NCBI RefSeq assembly: GCF_012935325.2
Contig: NZ_JABBYG020000016.1
Span: forward strand, 1-64,000
Source of the DNA: Paenibacillus sp. PL91
GTDB taxonomy: Bacteria; Bacillota; Bacilli; Paenibacillales; Paenibacillaceae
DNA: 64,000 nucleotides
Direction: 5' to 3'
Position 1 is the stretch's first letter. Each line of letters starts with the position of its first letter. Below, one piece after another: positions 17,184-24,780 of this stretch. A program made the translations under genes and the position numbers. The notes under the pieces are model-generated. The model was given only the letters and a program-made list of their open reading frames with translations. It did no database searches and was not told the origin of the DNA.

Positions 17184-17303
17184 GTCTGCGGATTTATCGT
17201 CGATAATTCGGCCTGGCAATGGATTTTCTACATCAACCTGCCGTTCGGCGTTCTCGCCGCGGTTCTTCATCGCTTCATCGCTGAAGGAATCGAAAGGCGA
17301 TAA
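17184..17303 (+). pseudogene. Remnant of a second DHA2-type MFS exporter
   Basis: One frame from 17184 to the TAA at 17301-17303 reads VCGFIVDNSAWQWIFYINLP and then FGVLAAVLHRFIAEGIERR. The core GGFIVDxxSWRWIFYINLP-like phrase is the hallmark of DHA2 exporters at the TM5-TM6 region, and matches the SWHWIFIINLP phrase of the intact gene upstream. There is no start codon, no ribosome site and no rest of the transporter. It is a 40-codon fossil, left by deletion of a tandem or related exporter gene. Confidence 0.7.
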
Positions 17304-17447
17304 GAAGAAAGCGATCGCTAGCCCCGACCTCTCACAACTTCTAGCCATGCCTTTGAGAAGGTTAGCTCCATTAAAGAACCCGTTGATTTTACTGGCCCCT
17401 CATTAAACAACTTTAATTTTCCACACCAAGAGGAGGATGCGAAACAA

Positions 17448-17528
17448 ATGAATTTGAAGGCCGAGGATAAAGGACAAAGATGGACAGTTGGTGAATTATT
17501 ACATTACAGGGAGTTCAGTCAAGCTTAA
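17448..17528 (+). pseudogene. 26-codon minigene, possible collapsed MerR-type regulator start
   Basis: ATG 17448 has GAGGAGG about 11 nt upstream and opens a frame of 26 residues (MNLKAEDKGQRWTVGELLHY then REFSQA). The phrase RWTVGEL matches the first helix of MerR-type DNA-binding domains, and LHYREF resembles the later LHHYDEIG/LRYYREIG part. The text reads as if the segment between them had been deleted in frame. It may be a remnant regulator linked to the exporter fragments upstream, or a chance small ORF. Confidence 0.3.
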
Positions 17529-17567
17529 TAAAAATAAAAATAAATCCATTTGAAAGTAGGAATAGGA

Positions 17568-18164
17568 ATGAACAACAATTTATTTTCACCTGAAGCTAGG
17601 GAACGAATGAGCTGGATGAATCCGCCGGAAAATACGATGTACACCGAGGAGGGGGGGCTTATGATTGTAGCCCCGCCTTCTGCAGATTTCTTCCAGGACC
17701 CGGCAGGAATCCATATTGCAAGCTCTGCGCCGTTTCTTCATCTCCCTGTCGATTCGTCATTCGAGTTGACAACTCGGCTTCGAGCTGAGATGCGGAATAC
17801 CTATGATTCCGGATGCTTGATGCTGATGTCTGACCATGAAAACTGGGCCAAGCTTTGTTTTGAATACAACGGCCAATATCCTACGATTGTTTCGGTTGTT
17901 ACGAGGGACGGATCCTCAGATGATTGTAATTCAGAGCGTGTTACGGTCGAAAATCCGTATTTGCGCATAACGAAATCACAAGACTGTGTCTCCTTTTTCT
18001 ATTCAATGGATGGAGAGGATTGGAGGTTAATTCGGTACTTCGGGATGAAATGTCCTTCCGGGTTAGTTGCAGGTGTAGTGGCGCAATCTCCGAAGGGTGA
18101 CGGTTGTCGAGTGCATTTTGACTATTTGCAATTATCACAGCCCGAAGCGGACAGCCGATTTTAG
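17568..18164 (+). CDS. DUF1349 (concanavalin-like) domain protein
   Basis: A protein of about 198 residues made up of one DUF1349 domain, a jelly-roll concanavalin-like fold. Characteristic text includes MIVAPPSADFFQDPAG, YDSGCLMLMSDHENWAKLCFEY, the pair SVVTRDGSSDDCNS and VSFFYSMDGEDWRLIRYF, and VAGVVAQSPKGDGCRVHFD. Yeast and bacterial members are linked loosely to carbohydrate binding or regulation; the true role is unknown. It has no signal peptide, so it is cytoplasmic. I start at ATG 17568 with AGGA about 7 nt upstream rather than the TTG further up. It is monocistronic, with a terminator at 18220-18265. Confidence 0.88.
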   Translation: MNNNLFSPEARERMSWMNPPENTMYTEEGGLMIVAPPSADFFQDPAGIHIASSAPFLHLPVDSSFELTTRLRAEMRNTYDSGCLMLMSDHENWAKLCFEYNGQYPTIVSVVTRDGSSDDCNSERVTVENPYLRITKSQDCVSFFYSMDGEDWRLIRYFGMKCPSGLVAGVVAQSPKGDGCRVHFDYLQLSQPEADSRF

Positions 18165-18219
18165 ATAAAGCAACGCAGAAGGCATGGTTTTTCTTTGCTA
18201 CGCACAAAATAAGGACAAT

Positions 18220-18265
18220 AAGCTGTCTCATGTGGTCAATGACCGGATGGGGCGGCTTTTTATTT
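18220..18265 (+). terminator. Terminator after the DUF1349 gene
   Basis: Arms aagctgtctcat (18220-18231) and atggggcggctt (18247-18258) pair through several G-U wobbles, followed by tttattttaat. Confidence 0.6.
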
Positions 18266-18334
18266 TAATATAGTTCGGAAAAGGACTACACTTTCTTAGA
18301 AAATAGTGGGATGTCAGGAGGAGGCTTATCAAAG

Positions 18335-18344
18335 TTTGTCGAAT
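18335..18344 (+). promoter_or_regulatory. Spo0A box upstream of kinase 1
   Basis: TTTGTCGAAT is a 10/10 match to the known 0A-box consensus TTTGTCRAAT. It lies 47 nt before the ATG of the first kinase. The box before kinase 2 has exactly the same 47-nt spacing. Whether binding activates or represses cannot be told. Confidence 0.65.
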
Positions 18345-18391
18345 CTTAGTAGAAAAGAAAGTAATGCATTTTTTACATTCTGAGGTGTTCA

Positions 18392-20293
18392 ATGAAAGCA
18401 TTACATAAATATGTATGGGTTCTCTTTTTATTTCTATTAATAGCCTGTTTGCTTCTTCCTGCGACTTCTTTTGCGTTATCGGCTTCTAAAAGTGCCGTTA
18501 TAACAGAGTGGGAAATGATGTGGGAGGACAATTCGCACGGTATCGTTCAGAATGCTGCTTCAAATAGGCTGTCAACAAAGTGGCAAACCTTCGCCTATGA
18601 GGATGGATTGCCTGAGAAGCCAGCAAATATTCAAGCTGCTTGGATCAGGTTTAAGCTGCCAGAATATGATTTGGCAAGGCCTGTATTATTAATAAGCAAG
18701 TTGATTGCCCAAGACGTTTCGATTTATATCAATGAAAAGCTCGTTTATGAGTCTTATCGAAATTATTCCTATAATAAAAACGAAATTCTTTTGTCTATTG
18801 CGGAAAACGAAGCTAATCAGATGGTATATATTCTTTTGCATACGGATTCTGATTGGTTGGGTCTTAAGAAACCGATCATTATTGGCGAAGGCCAGACTCT
18901 TGGTAAAGCTTTTATGAAGCAGGAAATGTTCGATGTTGTTATTGGGGCAACACTTTTATTTGTATCATTGGCTATGTTTTTATGCTTTTTATTTTTAAAT
19001 AAATCTTATTTGTCCGGTTTAAACTCCCTTTCTATCTTTGTTTTTTCAATCGGTGTCATGCTTCTCTCTCTTTCTCCATATGTGCATACGGTATATAAGG
19101 AATACGGATTTGTCATTTATTATATGTTTGATATCAGCTCTAACTTAGTGATGCCTTCTATTTTTATCTTTTTTGAGAAAATATTTGGAAGAGGACCCTA
19201 TGGATTAATAACTCGCTTTAGAAAGGTACAGGTCTATATTTCAACGATTTCAGTAATATGGCTATTTGCTTCATTTATATCGGATAAAATTGAAAAATAT
19301 TATATTTCCGTTACCATGTTAACGTTTGCCGGAACGGTCGTTTTTGGAAATATGCTGCTAATTGGCTGTTTCATCAAGTATAGTCTGCAAAAAAATAGAG
19401 AAGCCATTATTATCACAATAGGATTCGGCATTTTCGCAATGATAGCAGCCCTAGAAATCGTTTGGTACTTTATTCAAGATGCGAATTATGATTTGATCTA
19501 CTGGAAATGGGGCATTTTTTGCTTTATCACATCCTTGATCATTATTTTAGTAAGAAGAATATTGTTGAATTATGAACAGGTTGTAAGCTACTCCAAGCAA
19601 CTAGAGGTATTTAATAATGAGCTTCAACGCGCTGAAAAAATGGATATCATCAGTCAATTGGCTGCGTCGGTAGCCCATGAGGTTCGCAACCCGCTGCAAG
19701 TGACAAGAGGTTTCCTTCAACTGCTTGGCGAGAAATCAACGAATGAGAAAGAAAAAGGGTTTATGGGGATGGCAATAGACGAGCTGGATCGAGCCTCGGA
19801 TATTATTACCGATTTTTTAACGTTCGCCAAACCCCAGCTTGAAGAGAAGTCTCTTTTGAACGTTGCTGAGGAGCTCAAGAAAATTGAAGGGATATTGGTG
19901 CCTTTAGCGAATATGCAAGGCGGTGTCATCAAGGCGGACTTATCCCCTTATTTATACGTTCGTGGAGATTCATCGAAGCTAAAGCAAGCGATTATCAATA
20001 TTATCAAAAACAGCATTGAAGCATTAAATGAAAATGGGACAATATTAATTCGAGCCTATGAGGACGATTCCAATAATGTAGTTATTGCGATAAAAGACAA
20101 TGGGGAAGGTATGAATGAGGCCGATCTGAAGAGACTAGGTGAGCCTTATTACTCCAAGAAATCGAAAGGAACCGGATTAGGGTTAATGGTGACCTTTCGG
20201 ATTATAGAGGTGATGGATGGGAAAATTGAGTTCAGCAGTAAAAAAGGCGTGGGAACCGAAGCTATCATTTACATTCCTTCAGCAAAAAAATAG
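18392..20293 (+). CDS. 7TM sensor histidine kinase of the sporulation-kinase type (paralogue 1)
   Basis: A 633-residue membrane kinase. It has a signal peptide (about 1-30), an extracellular domain (about 30-175, with TEWEMMWED and WIRFKLPEYDLARPVLLI), seven TM helices (about 178-395, 7TMR-DISM-like), a short coiled coil and HisKA with H429 in AASVAHEVRNPLQVTRGFLQ. HATPase boxes are LKQAIINIIKNSIEAL (N), DNGEGMNEADL (G1) and GTGLGLMV (G2). The phrase around the histidine, with NPL followed by GFLQLL, is typical of phosphorelay kinases (KinA-E class) that feed Spo0F. No response regulator is adjacent. GAGGTG precedes the ATG. The 0A box upstream supports a sporulation link. The codons are AT-rich compared with neighbours. 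Confidence 0.85.
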   Translation: MKALHKYVWVLFLFLLIACLLLPATSFALSASKSAVITEWEMMWEDNSHGIVQNAASNRLSTKWQTFAYEDGLPEKPANIQAAWIRFKLPEYDLARPVLLISKLIAQDVSIYINEKLVYESYRNYSYNKNEILLSIAENEANQMVYILLHTDSDWLGLKKPIIIGEGQTLGKAFMKQEMFDVVIGATLLFVSLAMFLCFLFLNKSYLSGLNSLSIFVFSIGVMLLSLSPYVHTVYKEYGFVIYYMFDISSNLVMPSIFIFFEKIFGRGPYGLITRFRKVQVYISTISVIWLFASFISDKIEKYYISVTMLTFAGTVVFGNMLLIGCFIKYSLQKNREAIIITIGFGIFAMIAALEIVWYFIQDANYDLIYWKWGIFCFITSLIIILVRRILLNYEQVVSYSKQLEVFNNELQRAEKMDIISQLAASVAHEVRNPLQVTRGFLQLLGEKSTNEKEKGFMGMAIDELDRASDIITDFLTFAKPQLEEKSLLNVAEELKKIEGILVPLANMQGGVIKADLSPYLYVRGDSSKLKQAIINIIKNSIEALNENGTILIRAYEDDSNNVVIAIKDNGEGMNEADLKRLGEPYYSKKSKGTGLGLMVTFRIIEVMDGKIEFSSKKGVGTEAIIYIPSAKK

Positions 20294-20333
20294 CGCTTCC
20301 TGCTCTTAAATGAGTGGACAAGTGCTTTTTTTG
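20291..20333 (+). terminator. Terminator of kinase 1
   Basis: Overlapping the stop codon, agcgctt and aagtgct form the base of a stem, with gctc/gagt inside, followed by seven T. Confidence 0.6.
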
Positions 20334-20372
20334 TCATTTTATTGCCTCATGTGTTCATTTTTAACTTCTAAT

Positions 20373-20382
20373 ATTCGACAAA
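20373..20382 (-). promoter_or_regulatory. Spo0A box (reverse orientation) between the kinases
   Basis: ATTCGACAAA is the exact reverse complement of TTTGTCGAAT. It lies 124 nt before the start of kinase 2 and 67 nt upstream of the second, weaker box. Confidence 0.6.
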
Positions 20383-20448
20383 TAATTTATGCTATTGTAC
20401 CTTTTCCTTAAAGGGAATAAACTGGAATTAGAAAGGTCTAATTCGAAC

Positions 20449-20458
20449 ATTGTCGAAA
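20449..20458 (+). promoter_or_regulatory. Weaker Spo0A box upstream of kinase 2
   Basis: ATTGTCGAAA matches 8 of 10 positions of TTTGTCRAAT, with the core TTGTCGAA intact. It ends 47 nt before the kinase 2 ATG, the same spacing as the box of kinase 1. Confidence 0.55.
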
Positions 20459-20505
20459 TATAGTGCAAAATAAGAAGTTGAGATTCTTATAATATGAGGT
20501 GTCTA

Positions 20506-22398
20506 ATGAAGGTTTTACATAAATTTATAATTTTCCTTGTTCTATTATTTATGATTAGCTCGTTTCTAGTCATTCCAACCTATGCGCAGTCTTCTTCACC
20601 GGCGATCGCTATTACGGAATGGGAAATGATGTGGGAGAAAGATCCTGATAGTACGGTTCAGGATGCTTCTTCTAGACAAGGAGAATGGATAAAAATTAAT
20701 TTTGGCGAAAAGTATCCCACTCTACCTAAAGATATACATGCTGCGTGGATCAGATTCAATTTACCAGAATTGGTTTGGTCAGTACCTGTTCTAGCAGTCA
20801 ATAAGCTATATGCTCAAGATATGAAAATTTATATGGATGAACAAATTGTATATGATTCTAAGCGTAAATATGCTTACGATAAGAATCAATTTTTACTACC
20901 ATTAAATCTAAGCGCATCTAATTCAACCATTTACATAAAAGTCAACTCTTTTACAGGTCGATTAGGTTTGCAAGAGCAGTTAATGGTTGGAGAATATCAA
21001 ATTGTTTCCAAAAATTATATGATTAGAGACTTGGTAGATGTCATCTTAGGGGCGGCTCTCATTTTTATTTCCATTACAATACTCGTTTGCATGTTATTCC
21101 TCAACAAGACTTTTATGAAAGGTTGGAGTTCATTAGGCACAGTTATTTTATCCGTTGGTCTAATGATCCTTACATATTCTCCATTCGTACATATTAATTT
21201 TAGTGAGTATGGACGAATTAGTTACTATATGTTTGACATTGCTTCTATGTTATTAATGCCGTCTCTCTTCATATTTATCGAAAAAGTATTTGGTCGGGGT
21301 CCATATGGATTAATATCAAGCTTTAGAAAAATACAGGTTGTTATAACGATTATTAGCACAGTTTGGCTGCTCATAAGTTTGAAGTGGGAAAGTGTTTACG
21401 AGTTGTACGCATATGTATCCGTATTTTCTTTTGGATTATCAATAATTGTTGGTAATTGTTTGTTCATTGGCTCTCTTATAGTGTTTTCTCGAAAAGGTAA
21501 CAGAGATGCTATTATCATGACTTCTGGGCTAATCTTGTTTGCTGCAATAGGTGCTAGTGAGGTTCTATGGTATTTTGCTAGCGGGAAATTACATTTGATG
21601 TTTTATTGGAAGTTCGGTATTCTTGGGTTCCTAATATCATTAATTATAATTTTGGCTAAACAAATCTCACATAACTACGAACAGGTTGTTAAATACTCTA
21701 AACAGCTGGAAGTATTCAATAATGAACTTCAGCGTTCTGAAAAAATGGAAATGATCAGTCAACTTGCTGCATCAATAGCACATGAGGTTCGTAATCCTTT
21801 GCAGGTCACTCGTGGATTTCTTCAACTGCTTGGTTCAAAGGCAAATAATGAGAAAGACAAGAGCTATATGATAATTGCCATTGATGAGCTTGATCGTGCT
21901 TCTGAAATTATTACTGACTTCTTAACTTTTGCTAAACCACAACTTGAACATACGAGTATATTAAATATTAAAGAAGAACTGCAGCAGATCGAAGGCATTT
22001 TAGTTCCATTGGCAACGATGCAAGGTGGGATAATTAATGTGAATACAAATACTGATTTATACGTACGTGGTAACTCGTCTAAGTTAAAACAAGCTTTGAT
22101 AAATATTATTAAAAATAGTATCGAGTCTTTAACTGATAATGGGGTAATAGATATTCAAGCTTATGATTATATGGAAGAGGTACTCATTCGGATAAAGGAT
22201 AACGGAGAAGGGATGAATGAAGCGGACTTAATGAGGTTAGGCGAGCCTTATTATTCTAAAAAAAGTAAAGGGACAGGACTTGGACTTATGGTAACTTTTC
22301 GCATTATAGAAGCAATGCAAGGGAAAATTATTTTTAAGAGTACAAAGGGTGTAGGAACAGAAGTGATTATTCATCTGCCAGCAGCAGATCAAAAATAG
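20506..22398 (+). CDS. 7TM sensor histidine kinase of the sporulation-kinase type (paralogue 2)
   Basis: A kinase of about 630 residues with the same layout as its neighbour: signal peptide, extracellular domain opening with ITEWEMMWEKD, seven TM helices, HisKA with H426 in AASIAHEVRNPLQVTRGFLQ, and HATPase boxes DNGEGMNEADL and GTGLGLMV. The two proteins align end to end and are strongly identical in the kinase core, so they arose by tandem duplication. The extracellular parts differ more, which suggests different signals. I start at ATG 20506, not 20494, because GAGGTGT-YYA-ATGAA matches the start region of paralogue 1. Codon use is even more AT-rich than in paralogue 1. A strong terminator follows. 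Confidence 0.85.
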   Translation: MKVLHKFIIFLVLLFMISSFLVIPTYAQSSSPAIAITEWEMMWEKDPDSTVQDASSRQGEWIKINFGEKYPTLPKDIHAAWIRFNLPELVWSVPVLAVNKLYAQDMKIYMDEQIVYDSKRKYAYDKNQFLLPLNLSASNSTIYIKVNSFTGRLGLQEQLMVGEYQIVSKNYMIRDLVDVILGAALIFISITILVCMLFLNKTFMKGWSSLGTVILSVGLMILTYSPFVHINFSEYGRISYYMFDIASMLLMPSLFIFIEKVFGRGPYGLISSFRKIQVVITIISTVWLLISLKWESVYELYAYVSVFSFGLSIIVGNCLFIGSLIVFSRKGNRDAIIMTSGLILFAAIGASEVLWYFASGKLHLMFYWKFGILGFLISLIIILAKQISHNYEQVVKYSKQLEVFNNELQRSEKMEMISQLAASIAHEVRNPLQVTRGFLQLLGSKANNEKDKSYMIIAIDELDRASEIITDFLTFAKPQLEHTSILNIKEELQQIEGILVPLATMQGGIINVNTNTDLYVRGNSSKLKQALINIIKNSIESLTDNGVIDIQAYDYMEEVLIRIKDNGEGMNEADLMRLGEPYYSKKSKGTGLGLMVTFRIIEAMQGKIIFKSTKGVGTEVIIHLPAADQK

Positions 22399-22437
22399 CG
22401 TTTATGCCTTTTTAAAAGGCATAAACGCTATTTTTTT
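22391..22437. terminator. Strong bidirectional terminator between kinase 2 and the NHLP peptide gene
   Basis: A near-perfect stem of about 20 bp around atagcgtttatgcc and ggcataaacgctat, flanked by A and T runs on both sides, separates the two convergent genes. Confidence 0.92.
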
Positions 22438-22452
22438 AAGAGTATTAAATGA

Positions 22453-22692
22453 TTACAACCACATAGGTACATCTACTTGGTCATCATTTTTCTCAGCAGG
22501 ATTCACAGGAAGAACGAAATAAAATTTATTAGCCGACTCCTCTACTACCTCTACTTCGATTGTGTCCGGTAAATCAACGCCAAAAGCGTCTTTAACGGCT
22601 GCTTTCGGATTGGCTAGAAGCTGTTTTTTGAATTCGGCATCTTCCCAGGCCTTTTGAATAATTTGTTCTTGCAATGATTGCTTTGCGGACAC
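22453..22692 (-). CDS. NHLP (nitrile hydratase-like leader) family peptide, possible RiPP precursor
   Basis: A 79-residue peptide matching the NHLP leader family, derived from the nitrile hydratase alpha subunit. It opens SAKQSLQEQIIQKAWED, then has the diagnostic LLANPKAAVKDAFGVDLPD and IEVEVVEESANKFYFVLP. I start at GTG 22692, where GGAAGG lies 9 nt upstream and the family usually begins; a longer frame reaches back to 22755. The tail is only about 12 residues (KNDDQVDVPMWL) and has no Gly-Gly cleavage site. Either the core peptide is very short or this is a leader-like domain with another job. No peptidase-ABC transporter or LanM/YcaO gene is nearby. It lies downstream of the isoprenoid-synthase-like gene, with two Spo0A boxes in between. 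Confidence 0.8.
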   Translation of the reverse strand: MSAKQSLQEQIIQKAWEDAEFKKQLLANPKAAVKDAFGVDLPDTIEVEVVEESANKFYFVLPVNPAEKNDDQVDVPMWL

Positions 22693-22746
22693 AATAATCA
22701 TCCTTCCGAATATGTATAAGTTTACCATACTCAGTTTAGCATGACT

Positions 22747-22756
22747 TTTCGACAAA
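22747..22756 (-). promoter_or_regulatory. Spo0A box upstream of the NHLP gene, proximal
   Basis: TTTCGACAAA, read on the minus strand as TTTGTCGAAA, matches 9 of 10 consensus positions. It lies 54 nt before the preferred GTG start of the peptide gene. Confidence 0.55.
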
Positions 22757-22776
22757 TTCCATATATAATTTCAAAT

Positions 22777-22786
22777 ATTCGACAAA
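22777..22786 (-). promoter_or_regulatory. Spo0A box upstream of the NHLP gene, distal
   Basis: ATTCGACAAA is an exact reverse complement of TTTGTCGAAT. It lies 30 nt (about three helical turns) from the proximal box. Spaced pairs like this are common at Spo0A-controlled promoters. Confidence 0.6.
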
Positions 22787-22807
22787 TAATAGAATCTTAT
22801 GTACCTA

Positions 22808-23740
22808 TCAAATTGATTGAGTAGCTAAAAAATGGTTAAAACCACCCTTGAGCAGGAGCTTTTTGTTTAATTCCATCGTCTCACATAATTGGTCCAAACG
22901 ATTCAGTATAAAACCATGAAACTCTACCAGCTCCTCGGCTCCCGCTTCCAAAGCTACTATCAACGCATGATTATCTTTTGCGAGCTGCACATACGGCTTA
23001 AGGCATCCCCGAATATAGATGGCATTTTCTGCATCCTTTTCAGTCAATGGGCTGTCCGAGGGACGATCAGCATTAATCATTGCCAACAGGCCGTTATAGC
23101 TGCCATCCGCCAAATCTTCCTTCCAGTCCGCGTAGTCATCTGCCATCTGAAGCGTCATTAATACGATGTCGATCGCACGCTCCAGCTTTGCTATTAACTC
23201 CGTCCGTCCCGATAAAAGCAATGCGCCTGTGCTTGCGATTTTGACGGGACCGGCTTTGCCAGCCGTGCGGATTGGCTCATTCATGAAGTAATCCTGGCGA
23301 TCCTCATTTACGACGCTGTCTGCCCATGTCGTCACATAACGATGATAATAGCTCCAAAATACGGAATCCGAAGGGAATAGCTCGCGAAAGAGGCTGAACA
23401 TTTCAAGCTGCAGCAAATTGCCGAGTGCAAGTTTTTCCTTCCAACGGGAAGTGGGCTTGCTGTCCATAACGTCATCCTGAATAAAAAAATAGAGCATTCC
23501 ATATACATTAGCTAACGCGAGCTTCTCGCACTGATTCGCACGAATGCCACTCGGTTCCTTGATCCAAAAGGGAAGCAGGCTGCATATATAATCTTTGCCG
23601 CTATCCTGCTTCACAGGGTTGAACTTATCAGCATATGCAAGGCCAATAGCGTTTAGCGGCTCTGGAAATGCAGCGATCCGTCGCTCGGCTTCCGTATAAA
23701 CCTGCTCCAGCTGATTTTTGTAACGGGTATACCATTCCAT
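22808..23740 (-). CDS. Class I isoprenoid-synthase-like enzyme
   Basis: A 310-residue all-helical protein with the two metal-binding motifs of class I isoprenoid synthases. The aspartate-rich FFIQDDVMD is at about residue 90, and the second motif QMADDYADWKEDL is at about residue 200, both in the right places. This family binds prenyl diphosphates through Mg2+ and either couples or cyclises them. It lacks the length and FARM/SARM detail of ordinary FPP synthase, and is unlike YtpB. The product is unknown. GGAGGG lies 7 nt before the ATG. It precedes the NHLP peptide gene by 115 bp in the same direction, so the two may form a unit. A possible -10 TATAGT lies on the minus strand near 23780. Confidence 0.72.
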   Translation of the reverse strand: MEWYTRYKNQLEQVYTEAERRIAAFPEPLNAIGLAYADKFNPVKQDSGKDYICSLLPFWIKEPSGIRANQCEKLALANVYGMLYFFIQDDVMDSKPTSRWKEKLALGNLLQLEMFSLFRELFPSDSVFWSYYHRYVTTWADSVVNEDRQDYFMNEPIRTAGKAGPVKIASTGALLLSGRTELIAKLERAIDIVLMTLQMADDYADWKEDLADGSYNGLLAMINADRPSDSPLTEKDAENAIYIRGCLKPYVQLAKDNHALIVALEAGAEELVEFHGFILNRLDQLCETMELNKKLLLKGGFNHFLATQSI

Positions 23741-24113
23741 TGCGAAGCCCTCCGTGAAATCCGTGTTAATTGAAATGACTATACTAATTTGAAATTTGTA
23801 GCATATATATAGTAAATGAATGATGTCATTCTTTTCCTACTATATCATCTTCCAAATAAGAAAATGTTAACATTTTTTTAAGCAAGAGGGAAAAAAGGCG
23901 AACTACCTTATTGAGTAAAAAGAGAAAATCCAGTAAAATAAAGAAAAGCTATGGAAGAATGAAGGATTGGTAGAAGACCCTCTGTCACACGATTTTCACA
24001 AAACTGGACTAAGGTCGGGGACATACCTATTACCTGAGCAGGTTTAGAATATTGTTCTCCTGCATTAAAGTTAATACCAAGATGAGAGTTCTTTAATGTG
24101 GAGGTAGTACGGC
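23741..24113. other. Intergenic region of 373 bp between divergent genes
   Basis: No gene is convincing here. The left half is AT-rich and should hold the minus-strand promoter of the isoprenoid-type gene. It contains gaatga/tcattc (23818-23831) and a perfect 16-bp palindrome aaaatgttaacatttt at 23861-23876. Closer to the next gene lies acctg-ag-caggt (about 24036-24047). These palindromes may be operator sites. Confidence 0.4.
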
Positions 24114-24683
24114 ATGAATAGAGATGTAGAAATTTATGTGCTCCTGACGAATACGGGTACATTATTCTCAAAGACCATTAGATGGTATACGAAAAATATG
24201 CTAAACCATGCATCGATAGCATTTGACAGCGATTTGAATGAAGTTTACAGCTTTGGGCGAAAGAATCCGAACAACCCATTTTTTGCGGGATTTGTGAAAG
24301 AGGATGTGCGCGGCGAGTTCTTCGAGCATTCAACCTGCGCTTTATACCGGTGCAAGATCAGTCATTGCGCTTATATTAACATCAGAAATCAGATTCAATA
24401 TATGGAGAAAAACCGGGACCAATACAAATACAATCTGCTTGGCATGTTTGGCATCATGCTTAATATTGAGATGAAACGAGATTACGCTTACTTCTGCTCG
24501 CAGTTTGTCGCTTCGGTCTTCGAGGAGAGCGGAGTTAATTTGGTCAATAAGCCATCTTTATTCGTAACGCCGGCTGATTTGGAGAATACGGCTTTGCTGG
24601 AATTAGTATACCACGGCAAGCTTCACGCCTATACAGGCTGCAAAGAGGAAATTAAAGCGACGGGCACTTTCCGAACTGCTTGA
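24114..24683 (+). CDS. Permuted papain-like (YiiX/NlpC-type) amidase-fold protein
   Basis: A 189-residue protein with the pattern of circularly permuted NlpC/P60 (YiiX/YebB-like) cysteine amidases. An early histidine lies in MLNHASIAFDSDLNEVYSFG (about residue 32) and a late cysteine in YFCSQFVASVFEESG (about 130). The YCSQFV/FCSQF phrase is the usual nucleophile context in this group. There is no signal peptide, so it is probably cytoplasmic or released with the cell contents. The substrate (peptide amide, lipid or cell-wall fragment) is unknown. GGAGG lies before the ATG. It is a single-gene unit closed by a terminator at 24686-24716. Confidence 0.65.
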   Translation: MNRDVEIYVLLTNTGTLFSKTIRWYTKNMLNHASIAFDSDLNEVYSFGRKNPNNPFFAGFVKEDVRGEFFEHSTCALYRCKISHCAYINIRNQIQYMEKNRDQYKYNLLGMFGIMLNIEMKRDYAYFCSQFVASVFEESGVNLVNKPSLFVTPADLENTALLELVYHGKLHAYTGCKEEIKATGTFRTA

Positions 24684-24685
24684 AG

Positions 24686-24716
24686 AAGATCTCTCATGGG
24701 GAGATCTTTTTCTTTT
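24686..24716 (+). terminator. Terminator after the amidase-fold gene
   Basis: Arms aagatctc (24686-24693) and gagatctt (24701-24708), followed by ttttcttttt. Confidence 0.85.
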
Positions 24717-24780
24717 TAACTAATTCTTTTTAAACTAAAAGCAGGGAAATGAAACATCAATCGGGGAGGCTGATTCTAAA

